Positions 33,356 through 42,593 of a DNA stretch of 64,000 nt are shown here, piece after piece; within the stretch, counting starts at the first letter, position 1, and each line of letters opens with the position of its first letter. The translations under genes were made by a program, and so were the position numbers. The notes beneath the pieces are model-generated. The model made no database searches. It saw only the letters and a list, made by a program, of their open reading frames with translations, and was not told where the DNA came from. Source of the stretch: Ensifer sp. PDNC004 (GTDB lineage: Bacteria; Pseudomonadota; Alphaproteobacteria; Rhizobiales; Rhizobiaceae); contig NZ_CP070353.1 of assembly GCF_016919405.1 (NCBI RefSeq), positions 682,001 through 746,000 of the forward strand, written 5' to 3'.

Positions 33356-35170
33356 ATGAAGAAATTCAGGATTTCGGCGCGTCTCTACGCGCTGGTGGCA
33401 TTCGCGCTTTTGACCATGGCGGCGGCGCTGACCTTCGGTCTGTTTCAGGCGCAGGAAAAGCTCGTCGGCGAACGCAAGGCAATGCTGGCGGCGATGGACG
33501 AGAACGCGATCGCCATGTTCGACGCCTATCACAAGTTGGAAGTGGCCGGCACACTGTCGCGCGAGGAAGCGCAGAAGCGCGCGCTCGAAGCGATCAAGGC
33601 GATGCGCTACCAGGGCAGCGGCTATTTCTGGGTCAACGACATGCATCCGACCATGGTGATGCATCCGATCAAGCCGGAGCTCGAGGGCAAGGACCTCACC
33701 GAGAACAAGGATCCCAACGGCAAGCAGCTCTTCGTCGAGTTCGTCAAGACCGTCGAGAAGAGTGGCCAGGGTTTCGTCGATTACTATTGGCCGAAGCCCG
33801 GTGCCGACGCGCCGGTGCTGAAATATTCCCACGTCGCTGGCTTCAAGCCCTGGGGCTGGGTGGTCGGGACCGGCGTCTATGCCGACGATCTGGCGGCGAT
33901 GTTCCGCGAGCGCGCCTGGCAGGTTGCCGGTATTCTTGCCGCTGCAGCTTTGGCCATCCTGATGGCGGCACTGGCGATCGTGCGCAGCGTCGTCAAGCCC
34001 GTCGAAAAGCTGAAGGCCTCGATGCGGGCGATCGCCGACGAGGATCTTTCCTCTGAGGTGCCCGAAACCGACCGTGGCGACGAGATCGGCCAGATGGCCA
34101 AGGTCCTCGTTGTCCTGCGCGACTCGGTTCGCGAACGGCTGGAGTTGCGCTCGCGCGAGGCAGAACAGCAGGAGCGACTGAGTTCCGAGCGGCGCGGCAA
34201 CGAACAGCGCCAGCGGGCGACGGCCGAGGCGCAGGCCGAGACGATGGAAACGGTTGGTGCGGCGCTCGAACTCCTGGCGAGCGGCGACCTCACCGCCGAG
34301 ATCGGCCACATCGCGCCGGAATACGGCAAGCTGCGGAACGACTTCAACACCGCCGTCGCAGCGCTTCGCGATGTCATCGGCTCGATCTCGCATTCGACCG
34401 AGATCGTCACCGCCAGCGCTGGCGACATTTCCGAGGCCGCCAACAATCTGTCCCGCCGCACCGAGCAGCAGGCAGCAGCCCTTGAAGAGACAGCCGCGGC
34501 CCTGGACGAAATCACCTCGACGGTTCGCCACGCCTCCGAGCGGGCAAACGAGGCGCGTGCGATGGTCGATCAGACCAAGACCAGCGCCGCAAGGTCCGGC
34601 GGCATCGTGCGCAATGCCATCGACGCCATGGGGCGGATCGAGAGCTCCTCCGGCCGTATCGGCCAGATCATCGGTGTCATCGACGAGATCGCCTTCCAGA
34701 CCAACCTGCTGGCGCTCAATGCTGGCGTCGAGGCGGCGCGTGCCGGTGAGGCGGGCCGCGGCTTTGCCGTCGTTGCCCAGGAAGTCCGCGAGCTGGCGCA
34801 GCGTTCGGCCGGTGCCGCCAAGGAGATCAAGGAACTGATCAGCGCCTCGGTGCGCGAGGTCGGCGCCGGCGTCGACCTCGTCCGTTCCACCGGCGAGGCG
34901 CTTTCGGAGATCGAGGCGCAGGTCAACCGCGTCAACGAGCAAGTGGCCTCGATCGCGACTGCCGCCCGCGAGCAGGCGACCGGGCTGCAGGAGGTCAATG
35001 TCGCCGTCAACAGCATGGACCAGATGACCCAGCAGAACGCTGCGATGGTGGAGGAGACCACGGCAGCGAGCCAGACGCTGGCAGCCGAAAGCCGCGAACT
35101 GAAGTCGCTGCTGACGAAGTTCCGGTTGCAGCCTTCAGGCTCGCACGCAGGTTACGGCCGCGCCGCCTGA
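33356..35170 (+). CDS. Methyl-accepting chemotaxis protein, single-Cache sensor
   Basis: A 604-aa transmembrane chemoreceptor. TM1 covers about residues 11-29 and TM2 about 189-209. The periplasmic part between them is a single-Cache (sCache_2) domain with the YQGSGYFWVNDMHPTMVMHP motif seen in receptors for small organic acids. A HAMP region and linker (ERLELRSREAEQQERL) follow, then the signalling domain with the conserved hairpin tip EIAFQTNLLALNAGVEAARA and GRGFAVVAQEVRELA. No CheR-binding pentapeptide ends the protein (HAGYGRAA). The ATG at 33356 follows GAGGGGCAGGGG. The ligand is unknown and no other chemotaxis gene is near. Confidence 0.93.
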   Translation: MKKFRISARLYALVAFALLTMAAALTFGLFQAQEKLVGERKAMLAAMDENAIAMFDAYHKLEVAGTLSREEAQKRALEAIKAMRYQGSGYFWVNDMHPTMVMHPIKPELEGKDLTENKDPNGKQLFVEFVKTVEKSGQGFVDYYWPKPGADAPVLKYSHVAGFKPWGWVVGTGVYADDLAAMFRERAWQVAGILAAAALAILMAALAIVRSVVKPVEKLKASMRAIADEDLSSEVPETDRGDEIGQMAKVLVVLRDSVRERLELRSREAEQQERLSSERRGNEQRQRATAEAQAETMETVGAALELLASGDLTAEIGHIAPEYGKLRNDFNTAVAALRDVIGSISHSTEIVTASAGDISEAANNLSRRTEQQAAALEETAAALDEITSTVRHASERANEARAMVDQTKTSAARSGGIVRNAIDAMGRIESSSGRIGQIIGVIDEIAFQTNLLALNAGVEAARAGEAGRGFAVVAQEVRELAQRSAGAAKEIKELISASVREVGAGVDLVRSTGEALSEIEAQVNRVNEQVASIATAAREQATGLQEVNVAVNSMDQMTQQNAAMVEETTAASQTLAAESRELKSLLTKFRLQPSGSHAGYGRAA

Positions 35171-35192
35171 TCCATAGGTTTGTCGATTGCGA

Positions 35193-35220
35193 CCCGCGCG
35201 GCACGCCGCGCGGGTTTTTT
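35193..35220 (+). terminator. Rho-independent terminator of the chemoreceptor gene
   Basis: CCCGCGCGGC-AC-GCCGCGCGGG forms a 10-bp stem followed by TTTTTT, 23 bases after the stop. Confidence 0.92.
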
Positions 35221-35408
35221 CATTTGGGTCTGACCGCAATGCTGTCGCAAGGATCGTTGTTTAGGTGCCGCCGTCGTCACGCCGGTTGTCGTGTACGGAG
35301 ACATTCTCCGTCTTGACCTCAGCACCGCCGGGGATAGATACGCGAGAAGCGGGAGGTGTTCGACGGGGCGTCGCTCCGGTTGCCGGCCGCTGCACCAGAG
35401 GGGACACC

Positions 35409-35960
35409 ATGGCACTTCTCAAACTACTTCTGACCCGGCCGATCGCCTTGCTGATGCTGGCGCTCGGTTTTCTTTCCGCCTGTACCGTGGTCGTCGATGA
35501 GCCGCGGCCGGGGCCGAGGCCCACGCGCCCGCAGGCCTGCACGATGGAGTATGCGCCGGTTTGTGGCGAGCGCGGCAATCGCATGCGCAGCTTCCCGAAC
35601 TCCTGCCAGGCGCGCGCGGACGGCTTCAACGTGATCCACCGCGGCGAGTGCCGCCCGGACTATCGCCCGCCGGATCGCGAGCCGCAGGCCTGCACGATGG
35701 AGTACAACCCGGTGTGCGCCCAGCGCGGCGGTCGCATGCAGACCTTCCCGAATTCCTGCCAGGCTCGTTCCGAGGGCTTCCAGGTGATCGGTCGCGGCGA
35801 ATGCCGCAGGCAGGACGACCGTCCGTCCGAGGGTCAGTTCTGCACCCGCGAATACGCCCCGGTCTGCGGCCAGCGCGGCAGCCGCATCGAAACCTTCTCC
35901 AACGCCTGCGAGGCGGGTGGTGCCGGTTTCCAGATCGTCCATCGCGGCGAGTGCCGCTAA
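35409..35960 (+). CDS. Lipoprotein with three Kazal-like units
   Basis: A 183-aa lipoprotein. The signal peptide ends in a lipobox (GFLSAC), then a Pro-rich linker leads to three consecutive units of about 45-55 residues. Each unit reads C-T-(M/R)-E-Y-x-P-V-C, then F-(P/S)-N-(S/A)-C and ends (H/G)RGEC, so four Cys per unit. This is the Kazal-type serine protease inhibitor fold in the short bacterial form lacking two Cys of the classical pattern. A surface protease-inhibitor role is inferred. The ATG at 35409 is preceded by AGGGGACA. It has its own terminator. Confidence 0.88.
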   Translation: MALLKLLLTRPIALLMLALGFLSACTVVVDEPRPGPRPTRPQACTMEYAPVCGERGNRMRSFPNSCQARADGFNVIHRGECRPDYRPPDREPQACTMEYNPVCAQRGGRMQTFPNSCQARSEGFQVIGRGECRRQDDRPSEGQFCTREYAPVCGQRGSRIETFSNACEAGGAGFQIVHRGECR

Positions 35961-35988
35961 CCCCTGCGCGATCTAGTCTTGAGCATGC

Positions 35989-36023
35989 GAGCCCGCGTCC
36001 GATGAGGACGCGGGCTCTTTTTT
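35989..36023 (+). terminator. Rho-independent terminator of the Kazal lipoprotein gene
   Basis: GAGCCCGCGTCC-GATGA-GGACGCGGGCTC forms a 12-bp stem followed by six T, about 30 bases after the stop. Confidence 0.93.
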
Positions 36024-36282
36024 CATCATATAGCGGCCGGCTCTCGCCCGGCGCACCCGATTTTCTGCAAGTGACGCGCAAGCCTTCGTTTACCGTATTT
36101 GAATAAAATCCCAGGCAAATCAGCCTTTTTGACCACTGTGCCCGGTTTGCGACACAGGCGAAAGGCAGCAATTGCAGGTGCTGCAGCAACCATTGCGTGC
36201 CAATCGAGCGCAAGTCGGCTGCAGGGGCGGCGGGGCGATGACGGTGGTCTTTCTGGCCATCTGGAGGAAGGCGCAGTTCGGT

Positions 36283-37521
36283 ATGGCCTATGTTACTCGT
36301 CTCCATCGCCCGCTGACGGCGCTCGTTCTTTCGTTTTCGCTCGTCACCTGCTCGACCGATGATGCGTTGTCGCCGCCCGGCCGCATCGATGGCGGGGCGC
36401 GGGTCGGGTCGATCGGGCCGGTTCCTGTCGATGCCGTGCCGGCAGAGGAGGTGGCCGCCTATCCCGCCGCCACGCAACCCTCGACCTTCCAGGCCAATTC
36501 GCAGCATGCAGCGCCCCAGCAGACGCGCCGCGCGCTTCCGATGCTCGATAGCGACGAGGCTGTGGCCACGGGCGCGCAACCGGCAGGCGCCGGCTCGAGC
36601 CCCATTCCGCAAGAGGGCGTCAACATGGATGCGATGCTCGGCGTCGAGCAGCCCGTGGTGGGGCTCGCGGAAGAGCAGAGCAACGACATCGCCGAGGGCA
36701 ATGCCAGCCAGCCGGTGGTCGGCGGCATTGGTGACGAGAATGTGCGTCAGCTCGGCAGCGCAAACAGCGCAGCACCGGCCGAGGCGAACCTTGGCTATGA
36801 TCCGGATCTGCCGCCGCTTTCGCCGGACAAGATGGCCGCGGAAGAGGCGCAGCGCGCCCGCGCCATGGAACGGCAGCGCGCCCTTCAGCGCACGCAGGAG
36901 CCACAGCAGGTCGCCTTCCTGCCGCGCGCCAACAATCCGATGTCGACGCCCGACGATACCGGCGCGATGCCCGGTTCCGAAATCGCCTGCCGCCAGCGCC
37001 TGAAAAAGCTCGGCGTCACCTTTCGCGACATTTCGCGCATCAGCAACGGTCCGTCCTGCGGCATCGACTACCCGATCGAACTCAGCGGACTGTCCGGCGG
37101 CATCGGCGTGAAGCCGGCGGTGAAGCTCAATTGCGAGGTGACCGAGGCTTTTGCGAAGTGGGTGAAGTACGAACTCGCGCCGTCGTCGCGCTACCGCTAC
37201 TGGTCTGGCATCAAGACGATCAAGCCGCTCGGCGGCTACTCCTGCCGCACCATGAACTCGCGTCGCGGCAATCCGATGTCTGAACATGCGCGCGGCAACG
37301 CCATCGATGTCGGCAAGTTCGTGCTGAAGAACGGCAAGGAAATCGACGTGCGCAAGCCGGGATTTTTCGCCTTCCGCGAGAAGGCGCTGCTGAAGGCCGT
37401 GCGTTCCGACAGCTGCAAGTACTTCAACACCGTGCTCGGCCCGGGCAGCGATCCGTTCCACAAGGACCACTTCCACTTCGACCTGAGAACTCGCAAGACC
37501 GGCTATCGGCACTGCGATTAG
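36283..37521 (+). CDS. Extensin-like C-terminal domain protein
   Basis: About 412 aa. A hydrophobic N terminus (LTALVLSFSLVTCSTDD) is an export signal and may include a lipobox, though Thr before Cys is unusual. A long Ala/Pro/Gln-rich linker spans about residues 25-240. The C-terminal 180 residues are the extensin-like domain (PF06904 type): CRQRLKKLGVTFRDISRI, then SEHARGNAIDVGKF and FHKDHFHFDL, whose His and Asp resemble the zinc site of M15-type peptidoglycan peptidases. The ATG at 36238 is an alternative start. A cell-envelope role is likely. Confidence 0.85.
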   Translation: MAYVTRLHRPLTALVLSFSLVTCSTDDALSPPGRIDGGARVGSIGPVPVDAVPAEEVAAYPAATQPSTFQANSQHAAPQQTRRALPMLDSDEAVATGAQPAGAGSSPIPQEGVNMDAMLGVEQPVVGLAEEQSNDIAEGNASQPVVGGIGDENVRQLGSANSAAPAEANLGYDPDLPPLSPDKMAAEEAQRARAMERQRALQRTQEPQQVAFLPRANNPMSTPDDTGAMPGSEIACRQRLKKLGVTFRDISRISNGPSCGIDYPIELSGLSGGIGVKPAVKLNCEVTEAFAKWVKYELAPSSRYRYWSGIKTIKPLGGYSCRTMNSRRGNPMSEHARGNAIDVGKFVLKNGKEIDVRKPGFFAFREKALLKAVRSDSCKYFNTVLGPGSDPFHKDHFHFDLRTRKTGYRHCD

Positions 37522-38121
37522 TGGTTCGGTCGGTCAGCAGCTGTGCTTTCGAGCCGCCGGCTACCGAAGCTCGGAAGCCGGCATAAAAAAGAGGCCGGCG
37601 GGGAGGCCGGCCCAACGACCGGAGCAAAAGGGGGAGGCTCCGGCGTGCAAATCACGAGCGCAAATCAAAGGGCGATGTCGCGGCCCGCGCGTTGCAAAAT
37701 GATCGAAAAGCGTCACGGTTTCGTGACAGCGGGGCAATTGGCGTGGTCGAAATCTTGCGCGCTTTCGTTCGAATACGTTGCGGCCGGCTGCGGCGAAGGT
37801 CTGCGGACCGCGCCGATTCCCTAATTAAGTGTATTATACTTTAGGTTTTAGTCATCTGGATCGTGTTCCGAACGGTTGCCCAAATATGGCGATTTCGCGA
37901 CTTTTTCCGAACCTTGTTATAACTAACTGAATTTTCTATCTAATTTCTAGCACGCAACTAAACCTCGGAATGCGGGGCCGTGATGATCTTTCCCTTTCGT
38001 CTGGTTTTGTAATAAGTAATACGATATTATATTATTTTCTAATAACAATCTTGGATAGTGTCTGGTTGGCCGCTGCAAGCATTGGGGGCCGTATATCACT
38101 ACTGGAGCCACAGAGGACGAA
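37522..38121. other. Intergenic region before bigR
   Basis: About 600 bases with no convincing gene. It starts with repeated GCCGGC-based stems and an A-run (CATAAAAAAGAGG) that may terminate the extensin-like gene. Next comes a perfect hairpin, GTCACG-GTTT-CGTGAC (37712-37727), and then, from about 37820, a strongly AT-rich stretch leading to bigR. A short frame at 37543 has no domain character. Confidence 0.45.
38011..38045. promoter_or_regulatory. AT-rich palindromes upstream of bigR
   Basis: Two small inverted repeats, TAATA-CGA-TATTA (38017-38029) and TTATT-TTCT-AATAA (38032-38045), lie about 80 bases before bigR. BigR proteins bind AT-rich palindromes at their own promoters, so this is a likely autoregulatory operator. 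Confidence 0.5.
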
Positions 38122-38454
38122 ATGGGAACGGTCATGCAATTTCCGGGAATGCGCAGCGATATGGCTGTGCACGCCGCTGAAGTCTCAAAAATCCTCAGGA
38201 CACTTGCCAACCGCAATAGGTTGCTGATTGTGAGCGCCTTGCTCGAAGGCGAGCATTCTGTCGCAGCGCTCGAGGAAATGCTGGGCATTCGCCAGCCCAC
38301 GCTTTCGCAGCAATTGACGGTGTTGCGGGATGCCGGCATTGTCTCGACCCGTCGGCAGGCCAAGCAGGTTTTCTATCGGCTCAGTCACGACAAGGTGGCG
38401 CGTCTCGTCGGCGCGCTCTATCAGATCTTCTGTCGGGATGGTTCTAAAGCATGA
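38122..38454 (+). CDS. bigR: BigR-type ArsR-family regulator
   Basis: A 110-aa winged-helix repressor of the BigR kind, which in Xylella and Agrobacterium controls hydrogen sulfide detoxification genes and biofilm growth. The match is clear: LRTLANRNRLLIVSALLEGE, GIRQPTLSQQLTVLRDAGIV, STRRQAKQVFYRLS and ALYQIFC near the end. In known BigR a pair of Cys forms a redox switch; here Cys104 (QIFC) is kept but the partner position is Ser38 (LLIVSALL). GAGGA lies just upstream. Two sulfur-transport-type membrane genes follow with 4-bp overlaps. Confidence 0.85.
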   Translation: MGTVMQFPGMRSDMAVHAAEVSKILRTLANRNRLLIVSALLEGEHSVAALEEMLGIRQPTLSQQLTVLRDAGIVSTRRQAKQVFYRLSHDKVARLVGALYQIFCRDGSKA

Positions 38455-38858
38455 ATGAATACGGGAATGCGCTGGCGGGCGGGCTGTTGATTGGCCTGTC
38501 TGCGGCGATCCTGATGGTCGCCAATGGCCGGGTGGCCGGCATCAGCGGCATAGCAGGGCGCCTGCTGCAGGGCGTACAGGCTTCGTCGGGCGCATTGTTC
38601 GTGCTGGGGCTGATCGCCGGACCGGTGTTGTACCGCCTCGTCTTCGATGCCTGGCCGTCTGTGACCGTGACGGCCTCCTGGCCGCTTCTCGTGGCTGGCG
38701 GCCTGCTGGTGGGTTTCGGCTCGCGCATGGGCTCGGGCTGCACCAGCGGTCATGGCGTCGTCGGGCTTGCGAGGCTGTCGCGCCGCTCGATCGCAGCGGT
38801 CGCCACCTTCATGGCAGCGGCGATCGTCACCGTCTTCGTTGCGGGTTTCTTCGCATGA
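38451..38858 (+). CDS. YeeE/YedE family membrane protein
   Basis: A 135-aa protein with four hydrophobic helices. The family features are GLLIGLSAAILMVANGRVAG and GFGSRMGSGCTSGHGVVGLA, where the Cys in GSGCTSGHG is conserved in thiosulfate/sulfur importers of the YeeE type. It overlaps bigR by 4 bp (ATGA) and the next gene by 4 bp. It probably forms half of a two-part transporter of reduced sulfur compounds. Confidence 0.88.
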   Translation: MNEYGNALAGGLLIGLSAAILMVANGRVAGISGIAGRLLQGVQASSGALFVLGLIAGPVLYRLVFDAWPSVTVTASWPLLVAGGLLVGFGSRMGSGCTSGHGVVGLARLSRRSIAAVATFMAAAIVTVFVAGFFA

Positions 38859-39340
38859 ACAGCGTCTTGCTCCGCCTTGCCGCGACGCTCGTCTCAGGCG
38901 TCGTATTCGGGTTCGGTCTTTCGCTGTCCGGCATGCTCGATCCGGCCCGCGTGCGTGCATTCCTCGACGTGACCGGCAACTGGAACCCCAGCCTTGCCTT
39001 CGTGCTCGGCGGGGCCGTCTTCGTTTCGGCGCTCGGCGTTCTCGTGACGCGCCGGCTGAAGCGTCCGCTGTTCGACGAGACCTTTCATCTGCCCAACAAC
39101 CAGGTCATCGACCGGCGACTGATCGTCGGCTCGGCGATCTTCGGCGTCGGCTGGGGGCTGGTCGGGCTTTGCCCGGGTCCGGCGCTCGCCTCGCTGTCGC
39201 TTGGCTTGCCGGCAACGGTGCTCTTCGTGGTGGCAATGCTGGCCGGGATGCTGGTCCATGACCGGCTGGTCGACCGCAAGCTCCCGAGGCAGACAACGGC
39301 CGGAGCGGGCACCGATACGCGACTGTCTCAGCCGCGTTGA
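38855..39340 (+). CDS. YeeE/YedE-related membrane protein (DUF6691 type)
   Basis: A 161-aa membrane protein and the second half of the pair. GVVFGFGLSLSGMLDPARVR and IFGVGWGLVGLCPGPALASL are typical, with the Cys in GLCPGPA conserved. It overlaps the upstream YeeE gene by 4 bp. In related operons a sulfur dioxygenase (Blh/ETHE1) follows, but here an unrelated ABC exporter comes next. Confidence 0.87.
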   Translation: MNSVLLRLAATLVSGVVFGFGLSLSGMLDPARVRAFLDVTGNWNPSLAFVLGGAVFVSALGVLVTRRLKRPLFDETFHLPNNQVIDRRLIVGSAIFGVGWGLVGLCPGPALASLSLGLPATVLFVVAMLAGMLVHDRLVDRKLPRQTTAGAGTDTRLSQPR

Positions 39341-39446
39341 CGCACAGTCATCTTGTTTTTTCATTCCAGCCGGCTGCAAATCGGAATGAATTGTCCCATA
39401 TAGGGCGGGACCTCAAGACTCTGCCCCTGCTTCCGGATCAGTTTTC

Positions 39447-40373
39447 ATGGCGCCAATCGTTTCCGTTTCCAATCTGTCGAAGACCTATGCCTCCGGCTTC
39501 AAGGCGCTGAAGGGCGTCAGCCTCGATATCGAGGAGGGCGAGATCCTGGCGCTGCTCGGGCCGAATGGCGCCGGCAAGACGACGCTGATCTCGATCATCT
39601 GCGGCATCGTCAATCCGAGCGGCGGAACGGTGATGGTCGGGGGCCACGATGTGGTGCGCGATTTCCGCAAGACCCGCGCGATGATCGGGCTCGTGCCGCA
39701 GGAGTTGACCACCGACGCCTTCGAGACCGTGTGGAACACCGTCTCCTTCTCCCGCGGGCTGCACGGCAAGAAGCCGAACCCCGCCCATATCGAGAAGGTG
39801 CTGAAGGACCTGTCGCTCTGGGACAAGAAGGACAACATGCTGCGCGAGCTTTCGGGCGGCATGAAGCGACGCGTGCTGATTGCCAAGGCGCTGTCGCATG
39901 AGCCGCGGATACTGTTTCTCGATGAGCCGACGGCCGGCGTCGACGTCAACCTGCGCAAGAGCATGTGGGACGTGGTCGAGCGGCTGCGCGCCTCGGGCGT
40001 GACGATCATCCTGACGACGCACTACATCGAAGAGGCGGAAGAAATCGCCGACCGCATCGGCGTCATCAATGGCGGCGAGATCCTGCTGGTCGAAGACAAG
40101 GCTGCGCTGATGTCGAAGCTCGGTCGCAAGCAGTTGCGCATCGATCTCGCCCATCCGCTGGACGGCGTGCCCGAGGTGCTTTCGGGCTACAACCTGACGC
40201 TCGAAGGCGATGGCCATTGCCTGATCTACGATTACGACACCAGCGCGGAGCGGACCGGGATCACCACCCTGCTTGCCGCCCTGGCCGAGGCCGGCATCAG
40301 GCTCAAGGACATTTCCACGCGGCAGAGTTCGCTGGAGGACATTTTCGTCGAAATCGTGGGGGCAGGGCGATGA
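39447..40373 (+). CDS. ABC-2 type exporter ATP-binding protein
   Basis: A 308-aa ABC ATPase. Walker A is [11 protein letters not shown], the signature is ELSGGMKRR, Walker B is [12 protein letters not shown] and the switch His is in [20 protein letters not shown]. The C-terminal domain of about 90 residues is typical of drug/polyketide-type exporter ATPases (NodI/YadG-like). It overlaps the permease gene by 4 bp. The substrate is unknown. Confidence 0.93.
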   Translation: MAPIVSVSNLSKTYASGFKALKGVSLDIEEGEILALLGPNGAGKTTLISIICGIVNPSGGTVMVGGHDVVRDFRKTRAMIGLVPQELTTDAFETVWNTVSFSRGLHGKKPNPAHIEKVLKDLSLWDKKDNMLRELSGGMKRRVLIAKALSHEPRILFLDEPTAGVDVNLRKSMWDVVERLRASGVTIILTTHYIEEAEEIADRIGVINGGEILLVEDKAALMSKLGRKQLRIDLAHPLDGVPEVLSGYNLTLEGDGHCLIYDYDTSAERTGITTLLAALAEAGIRLKDISTRQSSLEDIFVEIVGAGR

Positions 40374-41131
40374 ACATCGAAGCGATCAAGTCGATCTATT
40401 TCTTCGAGATGGCCCGCACCCGTCGCACGCTGCTGCAGAGCGTGGTGTCGCCGGTCATTTCCACCTCGCTCTATTTCATCGTCTTCGGGGCGGCGATCGG
40501 CGGACGCATCCAGGAGATCGACGGCGTCTCCTATGGCGCCTTCATCACGCCCGGCCTGATGATGCTGACGCTGCTGACGCAGTGCATCGGCAACGGCTCC
40601 TTCGGCATCTACTTCCCGAAATTCACCGGCACGATCTACGAGGTTTTGTCCTCGCCGGTCTCGATGGTCGAGATCGTGCTCGGCTATGTTGGCGCGGCGG
40701 CGACCAAGGGGATGATGATCGGTACGATCATTCTGCTGACGGCGTCGCTCTTCGTCGACCTGACCATCGCTCATCCCTTCGTGATGGTCTTCTTCTTCGT
40801 GCTGACGGCCATATCCTTCAGCCTGTTCGGCTTCATCATTGGCATCTGGGCCAAGGATTTCGAGCAGCTGAACCTGATCCCGATGCTGGTGATCCCGCCG
40901 CTCGTCTTCCTCGGCGGCAGCTTTTACTCGATCAAGATGCTGCCGCCCTTCTGGCAGGCGGTCAGCCATTTCAACCCGGTGCTTTATCTCATCAGCGGTT
41001 TCCGCTGGAGCTTCTTCGAGGTCTCCGACGTCAGCCCGATCTTCAGCGCCGTGATCATCGTCGCCTTCCTGACGGTCTGCATGTCGGTGCTCGCCTGGAT
41101 CTTCCGCACCGGCTACCGCCTGAGAAACTGA
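40370..41131 (+). CDS. ABC-2 type exporter permease
   Basis: A 253-aa membrane protein with six helices ([52 protein letters not shown]). The [14 protein letters not shown] segment and [20 protein letters not shown] match YadH/NodJ-like permeases. The ATG overlaps the ATPase stop. The frame upstream to 39965 is a shadow of the ATPase gene. Confidence 0.93.
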   Translation: MNIEAIKSIYFFEMARTRRTLLQSVVSPVISTSLYFIVFGAAIGGRIQEIDGVSYGAFITPGLMMLTLLTQCIGNGSFGIYFPKFTGTIYEVLSSPVSMVEIVLGYVGAAATKGMMIGTIILLTASLFVDLTIAHPFVMVFFFVLTAISFSLFGFIIGIWAKDFEQLNLIPMLVIPPLVFLGGSFYSIKMLPPFWQAVSHFNPVLYLISGFRWSFFEVSDVSPIFSAVIIVAFLTVCMSVLAWIFRTGYRLRN

Positions 41132-41144
41132 CGGCCGCCGGTCG

Positions 41145-41834
41145 TCAGTGTGTCGGCGCCGGCACAGCTCCGCTGGCATAGGCTATGATTGTGCTGGCGA
41201 CGGCCATCGCAAGCAGCGCCTGAAGAATCGTGATTACGACGTGGAGGAACGACCGCACGGCGGAAAGCCCGAGGTCGGCCATGAACCAGCGCGTTTCGGC
41301 GACGATGTACCAGACGATCGAGGCGACGACGAAGACGACGCCGGCGGAGGTGAAGGCGTTGTGCCCGGCAAGCAGCAATTGGCCGCCGAGGCTGATCGCA
41401 AAAGCGAAGGGCGCGGTGACATAGCATTGGCTGAAGAAGGGCGGACGCAGCGTCTCGCGTGTCAGCTTCGCACCCTTGCTGCGCAGGAGCTTCACCGCCA
41501 TCAGCAAGGGTAGAATGCTGAAGGCGACGGCGCGAAACATCAGCAGGTTGGAATCGGAGGCAAGGAGCGACGTCGCGGTCCACGGAACAGCCTGCCTGAC
41601 GAGGCCAAGCTCCAGCGCGTGTGCCAGAAGCAGCGTGATCAGCAGAAAGAGCGGTGGGCTCAGCGCATCCGAATACTGGTCCTGAAGCTCGTCGCCGAGC
41701 TCGACGTCGGCATAGCGCATCATCGCCTGCGGGTGTCGCAGCGTGCGCCAAAGGGTCAGCGGATAGAACAGCAGCCAGCAGACGAGCTCGTAGAGCAGCT
41801 CTTCGATCGACTTCAGCAGTCGCATGAAATCCAT
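41145..41834 (-). CDS. Hypothetical membrane protein
   Basis: A 229-aa protein with about six hydrophobic segments (ELVCWLLFYPLTLWRTLRHP, FLLITLLLAHALELGL, AFAISLGGQLLLAGHNAF, VITILQALLAMAVASTII). The N terminus is helical and soluble. I do not recognise a named family; similar proteins are annotated as permeases in rhizobia. It is convergent with the exporter permease and ends 13 bases from its stop. Confidence 0.75.
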   Translation of the reverse strand: MDFMRLLKSIEELLYELVCWLLFYPLTLWRTLRHPQAMMRYADVELGDELQDQYSDALSPPLFLLITLLLAHALELGLVRQAVPWTATSLLASDSNLLMFRAVAFSILPLLMAVKLLRSKGAKLTRETLRPPFFSQCYVTAPFAFAISLGGQLLLAGHNAFTSAGVVFVVASIVWYIVAETRWFMADLGLSAVRSFLHVVITILQALLAMAVASTIIAYASGAVPAPTH

Positions 41835-41891
41835 GAGCGGCTCCTCTGCCAGGATTGATCGGGCCGGAGCAGTGACCGGCCGGATGTGCGG

Positions 41892-42593
41892 TCAGTCGCG
41901 CAGGCGCAACTCGTCGGTGCGCATCTGCAGCATTTCCAGCGTCGACAGGAAGCTCATGCCAAGCAGGCTCTGGTCGAGCTTGCCTTCGGCTGCAACGGTC
42001 GCACCGATGTTGCGGCGCGTGATCGGGCCGATCGAAATCTCCTGAAGCATCACCGGGGCTGCCTGCGCGCGGCCATTGGCAGTCATGACGGTGACGATGT
42101 AATTGAGGTTGCCCGGGTCGAGGCCGATCTTTTCCGCATCTTCATAGGTGAGCGCGATGCTGCTGGCGCCGGTATCGACCAGCATGCTGATGTCCTTGCC
42201 GTCGACCGTCGCGGTGGTCTCGAAATGACCGTTCAGCATCTTCTGCAGCACCACTTCCTGCTGGCCTTCGCTGTCGGTGATGATGGTGGCGCGGCCGGGG
42301 ATCAGGCCGGCGAGCAGGCGGTTGCCGAAGCCCTGCAGCTCGAAGCGGTAGACATAGGCCGAGACCAGCGCCAGAACGACGAAGAGCCAGATGGCGATCT
42401 GGCGCAGCCCTTCGCCGAAGCGGTGGCGGCTTTGCAGGATGCCGGCGCCGATCAGCGTGGCGATGGCGCCGAGCGAAACCAGTTGTCCGAACTGGTCGTT
42501 GGCAAGCCCCATTGTGCGGCCGGTGTCGTGGTTGACGATCAGCAGGACGAGACCGATGGCTAGGATGGAGAGCAGGATGGCAAGACGGGTCAT
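41892..42593 (-). CDS. Clan AA aspartic protease, TIGR02281 family
   Basis: A 233-aa membrane-anchored protease-like protein. Three hydrophobic N-terminal segments (ILLSILAIGLVLLIV, LVSLGAIATLIGAGIL, IWLFVVLALVSAYVY) are followed by a retropepsin-like domain with the catalytic D-T-G (SMLVDTGASSIALTYEDAEK) and LGMSFLSTLEMLQM. The family is widespread in alphaproteobacteria with unknown substrate. It overlaps the DUF1289 gene upstream by 4 bp. Confidence 0.88.
   Translation of the reverse strand: MTRLAILLSILAIGLVLLIVNHDTGRTMGLANDQFGQLVSLGAIATLIGAGILQSRHRFGEGLRQIAIWLFVVLALVSAYVYRFELQGFGNRLLAGLIPGRATIITDSEGQQEVVLQKMLNGHFETTATVDGKDISMLVDTGASSIALTYEDAEKIGLDPGNLNYIVTVMTANGRAQAAPVMLQEISIGPITRRNIGATVAAEGKLDQSLLGMSFLSTLEMLQMRTDELRLRD

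Noticed and set aside
33239..34942. 567-aa minus-strand frame
   Set aside because: It is the antisense shadow of the chemoreceptor gene, which has a full set of domains.
37543..37824. 93-aa frame after the extensin-like gene
   Set aside because: No ribosome site, domain or compositional support. It runs across hairpins in a noncoding region.
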